Shown here: positions 61,620 through 64,000 of the stretch, piece after piece
Numbering within the stretch: the stretch's first letter is position 1
Layout: every line of letters starts with the position of its first letter
Assembly (NCBI GenBank): GCA_031430555.1
Contig: JANPBQ010000111.1
Location: 1 to 64,000, forward strand
Length of the DNA stretch: 64,000 bases
From: UKL13-2 sp031430555
Lineage (GTDB): Bacteria; Pseudomonadota; Gammaproteobacteria; Burkholderiales; Usitatibacteraceae
Direction of reading: 5' to 3'
The notes under the pieces: model-generated
Databases searched by the model: none
What the model saw: the letters and a program-made list of their open reading frames with translations, nothing else
Told to the model about the DNA's origin: nothing
Position numbers and translations under genes: made by a program

Positions 61620-62309
61620 CTAAGGATTCGCGGTCATACGATAGCCGACTCCACGCACAGTTTCCAGAAATTTATCGGCCGCACCCAATGCCAAACGGAG
61701 GCGGCGCATGTGCACATCGACGGTTCGATCCTCGATGAAGACGTGATCGCCCCAGACTTTGTCCAGCAACTGCGTCCGCGAATGCACGCGCTCGGGATGC
61801 TTCATCATGAAGTGCAGCAGGCGAAATTCAGTCGGACCGATCTTCAGCGCCTGACCGCAGTAGCGCACGCGATGGGTTTCGGCGTCGAGCACCAGTTCGC
61901 CGATGGCGACCGAACCCCCGGACAATTCCGGCGTACGTCGGCGCAGCACCGCGCGCACCCGGGCGAGCATTTCCTGCACGGAAAACGGCTTGGTGAGGTA
62001 ATCGTCGGCACCGGCGTCGAGCCCGGCGATGCGATCGGGTTCGTCGCCGCGCGCGGTCAGCATGATGATGGGCAGCATCCGTGTACGCGAGTCGGCGCGC
62101 CATTTTCGCGCGAGCGACAGTCCACTTTCCCCTGGGAGCATCCAGTCGAGCAGGATCACGTCGGGGAGTACCGAATTGACTTCGCGCTGCGCACTTTCAC
62201 CGTCACCGGCAAGGATCGGCGTGAATCCGCCGTGCCGCAAATTCACCGCCACCAATTCCGCGATGGCGGGTTCATCCTCGACCACCAACACACGTGGTTG
62301 ATTTTTCAT
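61620..62309 (-). CDS. phoB: phosphate regulon response regulator PhoB
   Basis: The 229-residue protein matches the E. coli PhoB length. The receiver domain has EDE (11-13), phospho-acceptor Asp55 in VILLDWMLPG and KPFSVQE; the winged helix ends VHSRTQLLDKVWGDHVFIED, then RTVDVHMRRLRLALGA. The start is ATG at 62309, and the frame is open upstream to 62399. Phosphorylated PhoB activates phosphate-starvation genes. The gene is 25 bases after phoU. Confidence 0.94.
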   Translation of the reverse strand: MKNQPRVLVVEDEPAIAELVAVNLRHGGFTPILAGDGESAQREVNSVLPDVILLDWMLPGESGLSLARKWRADSRTRMLPIIMLTARGDEPDRIAGLDAGADDYLTKPFSVQEMLARVRAVLRRRTPELSGGSVAIGELVLDAETHRVRYCGQALKIGPTEFRLLHFMMKHPERVHSRTQLLDKVWGDHVFIEDRTVDVHMRRLRLALGAADKFLETVRGVGYRMTANP

Positions 62310-62334
62310 GCCGTGAGTTTTCCTTCGGATCGCA

Positions 62335-63036
62335 TCACGAGACCGCCGATTCCAGCGCGTCGAGCGGCAAATGCCGCACGTCGGCGCCGTTGACGACATA
62401 GATCGTGAATTCGGCGATGTTCTTGGCGTGATCGCCGATTCGCTCCAGTGCCTTGGCCACGAACAGCAAATCGAGGCCCGGCGAAATGGTGCGTGGATCT
62501 TCCATCATGTAGGTGATGAGTTTGCGGACGAAGCCGTTGAATTCCATGTCGATCAGATCATCGTCTTTGAGGATCGTCACTGCGCGCGCCACATCGAGGC
62601 GGGCAAAGCCATCGAGCGATTTTCTCAATGCCGACGCCGCAAGCTCGGCGGCAACCCGCAATTCGCCGGAAGGTACGCGTCGCCCGTGTCCGCCGGCGGC
62701 GATCGACTTGACCATCCGCGCAATTTTTTCCGCCTCGTCGCCGACGCGCTCAAGGTTGGCGGTGGCTTTGGAAATCGCAATCAGCAGGCGCAGGTCGCGG
62801 GCTGCGGGCTGACGGCGCGCGATGATGGCGGTGATCTCTCCGTCGATTTCCATTTCCATGGTATTCACGCGGCTGCCCGACGCGAGTGCTGCATCCGCTT
62901 CGGCAGGATCGTGATTCAACAGTGCGGCGATGGCATTCCGCAATTGCGCTTCGACTACGCCGCCGATCTCCAGCACGCGCGAAGAGACATCGCCGAGTTC
63001 GCTGTCGAATTGGGTCGATAAGTGTTTGTCGCTCAT
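62335..63036 (-). CDS. phoU: phosphate signalling protein PhoU
   Basis: The 233-residue helical protein has two PhoU repeats (about 10-100 and 115-215) with the metal-binding-type motifs: KATANLERVGDEAEKIARMV and KALERIGDHAKNIAEFTIYV. It acts as a negative regulator linking the Pst transporter to PhoR. It lies between pstB and phoB in the same direction. Confidence 0.93.
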   Translation of the reverse strand: MSDKHLSTQFDSELGDVSSRVLEIGGVVEAQLRNAIAALLNHDPAEADAALASGSRVNTMEMEIDGEITAIIARRQPAARDLRLLIAISKATANLERVGDEAEKIARMVKSIAAGGHGRRVPSGELRVAAELAASALRKSLDGFARLDVARAVTILKDDDLIDMEFNGFVRKLITYMMEDPRTISPGLDLLFVAKALERIGDHAKNIAEFTIYVVNGADVRHLPLDALESAVS

Positions 63037-63072
63037 GGGTTCAGTCCTGTATCCATCGTGTCGAATCGAACA

Positions 63073-63861
63073 TCAACCGAAGCGCCCGGTGATGTAGTCT
63101 TCGGTGCGCTTGTTTTTGGGTTTAAGAAAAATGTTGTTGGTCTCATCGAACTCGATCAATTCTCCCAGATACATGTAAGCGGTGTAGTCCGATACACGCG
63201 CCGCCTGTTGCATGTTGTGCGTGACGATCAGAATCGTGACGCGATTCTTCAATTCATGCACCAGTTCTTCGATCGCGCCGGTGGCGATCGGATCGAGTGC
63301 CGAGGTGGGTTCGTCGAACAACAGGATTTCAGGGTCGGTCGCCAGCGCGCGGGCGATACACATGCGTTGCTGCTGTCCGCCGGACAAGTTGAAGGCGAGA
63401 CTGTGGAGGCGGTCTTTGACTTCGTCCCAAATCGCCGCGTTGCGCAGCGCCTGCTCGACCTTTTCATCCAGAGACTCGCGGTTGCGCACGCCACGCACGC
63501 GCAAGCCGTAGGCGACGTTTTCGTATATCGACTTCGGGAATGGATTCGGTTTCTGGAACACCATCGAGACCCGCATGCGTACTTCGATCGGATCCACGTT
63601 CGCCGCGAGAATATCCACGTCATCCGGAAAGAAGCGGATTTCTCCCTGATAGCGGTTGCCGGGATAAAGGTCGTGCATGCGATTGAAGCTGCGTAGAAAA
63701 GTCGATTTGCCGCAACCGGACGGACCGATCATCGCCGTGACTTTCTTCTCGTAAACAGGAAGATTGATGTCTTTCAGCGCGTGAAATGCGCCGTAGTGAA
63801 AATTGAAATTACGCGCGGCCGCTTTGATGGCGGGCAGGGCGGCTGGAGTGGCGGTTACCAT
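63073..63861 (-). CDS. pstB: phosphate ABC transporter ATPase PstB
   Basis: The 262-residue ABC ATPase has the Walker A motif MIGPSGCGKSTFLRSFNRMH (Pst-type NRM-DL), the signature LSGGQQQRMCIARALA, Walker B LLFDEPTSALDP and H-loop VTHNMQQAARVSD. It powers high-affinity phosphate uptake with PstA and PstC. The ATG at 63861 overlaps the pstA stop (ATGGTAA), giving coupled translation; the longer frame to 63990 is rejected for that reason. The next gene is phoU, 36 bases away. Confidence 0.95.
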   Translation of the reverse strand: MVTATPAALPAIKAAARNFNFHYGAFHALKDINLPVYEKKVTAMIGPSGCGKSTFLRSFNRMHDLYPGNRYQGEIRFFPDDVDILAANVDPIEVRMRVSMVFQKPNPFPKSIYENVAYGLRVRGVRNRESLDEKVEQALRNAAIWDEVKDRLHSLAFNLSGGQQQRMCIARALATDPEILLFDEPTSALDPIATGAIEELVHELKNRVTILIVTHNMQQAARVSDYTAYMYLGELIEFDETNNIFLKPKNKRTEDYITGRFG

Positions 63862-64000
63862 TTGATATTCTTTCTCAGGTGGTGGCGCAGATAGATGGCA
63901 AGCGCGTTCATGGCGAGCGTCATCACGACCAGTATCAAGCCGGCCGCCGCCGCGTTTTGCTGGAATGCTTCTTCCGGCCTCGATGTCCAATTGAACATCT
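63855..64000 (-). CDS. pstA: 3' end of phosphate permease PstA (truncated by the window)
   Basis: Reading from the window edge, 48 codons encode NWTSRPEEAFQQNAAAAGLI, then LVVMTLAMNALAIYLRHHLR, and KNIKW followed by TAA at 63857-63855. A final hydrophobic helix ending in a basic tail is typical of PstA-type permeases, and the gene position before pstB fits. The start is outside the window. Confidence 0.75.
   Translation of the reverse strand, partial: MFNWTSRPEEAFQQNAAAAGLILVVMTLAMNALAIYLRHHLRKNIKW

Noticed and set aside
1..64000. CRISPR arrays, tRNA genes, prophage, IS transposase
   Set aside because: I looked for regular spacer-repeat arrays, cloverleaf-like sequence and transposase motifs and saw none.

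Overview
The window (64 kb, GC-rich, no rRNA or tRNA gene seen) looks like chromosome from a betaproteobacterium-like Gram-negative. The reasons are a pstA-pstB-phoU-phoB-phoR order, outer-membrane receptors, many Proteobacteria-type lipoproteins, a heme-free FrdABCD fumarate reductase, RquA, and dispersed hairpin repeats. Coding density is high. I see no prophage, CRISPR array, IS transposase or plasmid function.

Layout. (1) 1-5951 is an anaerobic respiration module: a small cytochrome c and frdABCD in one operon, then convergent rquA (rhodoquinone synthesis) and, divergent from rquA, a Crp/Fnr (Dnr-like) regulator. Three perfect TTGAT-N4-ATCAA boxes sit before the cytochrome/frd operon, in the rquA/regulator intergenic region, and just before the regulator gene. 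This is the most interesting system in the window: fumarate respiration that probably uses rhodoquinol, under Fnr-type control. (2) 5990-13065 holds housekeeping and accessory genes: a luciferase-like oxidoreductase, a BamA/TamA-like outer-membrane protein, small membrane proteins, an ornithine-cyclodeaminase-like enzyme and a secreted M28 peptidase. (3) 13344-28290 holds a GltB-like FMN protein, three tandem TonB-dependent receptors plus what may be the end of a lost fourth, an RstB/RstA-like two-component pair and a LytS-type kinase. (4) 28287-43411 is mixed: an LRR fragment, an S41-like peptidase gene with an in-frame amber codon before its TPR tail, a BNR-repeat lipoprotein, an enoyl-thioester-reductase-like enzyme, transporters, a cold-shock gene, MgtE, a double rhodanese, glnS and a J-like/trypsin-like fusion protein.

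(5) 43816-55093 contains a tightly overlapping lipid-modification operon on the minus strand (SOUL heme protein, FAD oxidoreductase, DUF1365, cyclopropane-fatty-acid-synthase-like enzyme, chalcone-isomerase-like protein, transporter, DUF3833 lipoprotein, then SDR and NTF2-like genes). Divergent from it are a TetR regulator with a palindromic operator candidate and a diiron ferritin-like protein. (6) 55430-64000 has a second EF-G, an Hpt + REC-PAS-GGDEF-EAL pair, and the phosphate-starvation genes phoR, phoB, phoU, pstB and the end of pstA.

Intergenic regions carry several families of palindromic repeats: a REP-like CAGCACTGGC family, a MITE-like family with GGGTACTTCTATTTACC ends (one copy holding a nested insertion), and GC-rich double hairpins. 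One repeat has become the 3' end of a gene and others sit inside likely operons. All assignments come from reading the sequence and remembered family features; no database search was run.
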